From DASUSF01 sp036375275 (GTDB lineage Bacteria > Pseudomonadota > Alphaproteobacteria > Geminicoccales > Geminicoccaceae): 5,252 nucleotides of DNA. Position 1 is the stretch's first letter, and each line of letters starts with the position of its first letter. Shown here one piece after another: positions 4,359 through 5,252 of this stretch. Position numbers and translations under genes: made by a program. Under the pieces are notes generated by a model that saw nothing but the letters and a program-made list of their open reading frames with translations, made no database searches and was not told the origin of the DNA. The stretch is from NCBI GenBank assembly GCA_036375275.1, contig DASUSF010000243.1, positions 1-5,252 of the forward strand. Reading direction: 5' to 3'.

Positions 4359-5252
4359 TCAGCCTGCGACTGGCCGCCGCGCGCTCGGATCGCGCACCGA
4401 CGGCCACTTCCGCACCTTGTCGTCCTCCGGGGCGCCGAACTGGCTGCGGAAGTACTCGATGGTCTTCACGAGCCCGTCGCCCAGCTCGGTGGAGGGCGAC
4501 CAGCCGAGCAGCTCCCTGGCCCTGGTGATGTCGGGTCGGCGCTGGACCGGGTCGTCCTTGGGCAGCGGCTGGCGGACCACCTGGGAGGTCGAGCCGGTCA
4601 GCTCGATGACCCGCTCGGCGAGCTCGCGGATGGTCATCTCGGCCGGATTGCCGAGGTTGATCGGGCCGGTCACCGCATCGTCGCTGTGCATCAGGCGGAC
4701 CAGCCCGTCGATCAGGTCGTCGACGTAGCAGAACGCCCGCGTCTGCTGGCCGTCGCCGTAGATGGTCAGGGAGTCCCCGTTCAATGCCTGGACGATGAAG
4801 TTCGACACCACGCGGCCGTCCTGCGGGTGCATGTGCGGCCCGTAGGTGTTGAAGATCCGCGCCACCTTGATCTTCAGGCCGTGCTGGCGGTGGTAGTCGA
4901 AGAACAGCGTCTCGGCGCAGCGCTTGCCCTCGTCGTAGCACGCGCGCGGGCCGATCGGATTGACGTGGCCCCAGTAGGTCTCCCGCTGCGGATGCTCGTG
5001 CGGATCGCCGTAGATCTCGCTGGTCGACGCCTGGAGAATCGTCGCCTTCAGCCGCTTGGCGAGGCCGAGCATGTTGACCGCGCCCATGACGCTGGTCTTG
5101 GTCGTCTGGACGGGGTCGAACTGGTAGTGGATCGGCGAGGCGGGGCAGGCCAGGTTGAAGATCGCATCGACCTCGACATAGAGCGGGAAGGTGATGTCGT
5201 GGCGGATGAACTCGAAGCGCGGGTGACCGAGCAGGGACAGGATGTTGTCCCG
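4359..5252 (-). CDS. uxs: UDP-glucuronate decarboxylase (UDP-xylose synthase), 5' end outside window
   Basis: The frame is open from the right edge to the stop at 4361-4359 and gives 297 residues; the N-terminus, including the Gly-x-x-Gly-x-x-Gly NAD loop (perhaps 40 residues), lies outside the window. ATG 5087-5085 is internal, since conserved sequence continues upstream of it. Family markers, numbered from the window edge: Arg-His-Asp-Ile-Thr (17-21), Asn-Leu-Ala-Cys-Pro-Ala-Ser-Pro (33-40), Gln-Ala-Ser-Thr-Ser-Glu-Ile-Tyr-Gly-Asp-Pro (74-84), the catalytic Tyr106-Asp-Glu-Gly-Lys110, Ile-Phe-Asn-Thr-Tyr-Gly-Pro (133-139), Gly-Arg-Val-Val-Ser-Asn-Phe (146-152) and Arg-Ala-Phe-Cys-Tyr-Val-Asp-Asp (172-179). 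The Ala-Cys-Pro-Ala-Ser-Pro-Ile-His-Tyr segment distinguishes this extended SDR from dTDP-glucose dehydratases and UDP-galactose epimerases. It oxidises UDP-glucuronate with bound NAD, decarboxylates it and re-reduces the product to UDP-xylose for polysaccharide synthesis. The last 25 or so residues form a polar tail of low conservation. Other glycan genes may lie beyond the right edge. Confidence 0.93.
   Translation of the reverse strand, partial: RDNILSLLGHPRFEFIRHDITFPLYVEVDAIFNLACPASPIHYQFDPVQTTKTSVMGAVNMLGLAKRLKATILQASTSEIYGDPHEHPQRETYWGHVNPIGPRACYDEGKRCAETLFFDYHRQHGLKIKVARIFNTYGPHMHPQDGRVVSNFIVQALNGDSLTIYGDGQQTRAFCYVDDLIDGLVRLMHSDDAVTGPINLGNPAEMTIRELAERVIELTGSTSQVVRQPLPKDDPVQRRPDITRARELLGWSPSTELGDGLVKTIEYFRSQFGAPEDDKVRKWPSVRDPSARRPVAG

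Noticed and set aside
2566..4728. A 720-residue open frame on the + strand
   Set aside because: It crosses rlmE, the SDR gene, the lipoprotein gene and the antisense of the epimerase gene in another frame. Its composition is Arg/Gly/Pro/Ala-rich with no recognisable domain, as expected for an open shadow frame in GC-rich DNA.
1..5252. A CRISPR array, mobile element, tRNA/rRNA or multi-gene novel system
   Set aside because: I saw no regular direct repeats, transposase or integrase motifs, or RNA gene signatures. The gene content is housekeeping and envelope-related.

Overview
This window looks like ordinary chromosomal DNA from a GC-rich alphaproteobacterium, probably of the Rhodospirillales/Geminicoccales kind. 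That placement is an inference from the strong GC bias at third codon positions, GTG starts, the short Ppx/GppA followed directly by rlmE, a DUF29 tail and two small lipoproteins of alphaproteobacterial style. Base and codon usage look even across all genes, and I see no insertion sequence, phage gene, CRISPR array, tRNA or rRNA.

Layout from left to right: the C-terminal end of a DUF29 protein (+, 2-145). Convergent to it is a small predicted lipoprotein (-, 238-828). A 145-base divergent intergenic region follows, with a candidate sigma70-type promoter and an inverted repeat. Next comes a compact three-gene + strand unit: Ppx/GppA phosphatase (974-2032), rlmE 23S rRNA methyltransferase (2037-2720) and an SDR-fold protein (2735-3520), with gaps of 4 and 14 bases. 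A 192-base gap with two hairpins separates this from a second lipoprotein carrying an FxLYD-like middle and a C-terminal peptidoglycan-binding domain (+, 3713-4348). Ten bases beyond it, convergent, lies the 3' part of a UDP-glucuronate decarboxylase (UDP-xylose synthase) gene (-, 4359 to beyond the right edge).

Functionally, the central unit joins (p)ppGpp/polyphosphate turnover with ribosome maturation, a pairing known from other alphaproteobacteria. The two lipoproteins and the nucleotide-sugar enzyme belong to the cell envelope. The most unusual item is the SDR protein. It keeps the cofactor-binding fold motifs, but all four positions of the classical Asn-Ser-Tyr-Lys catalytic tetrad are replaced (Lys116, Gly143, Gly156, Asn160), so it is either a non-classical enzyme or a binding/regulatory protein. 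A second point is that the phosphatase appears to be expressed from a nearly leaderless transcript. I found no defence system or other multi-gene novel system.
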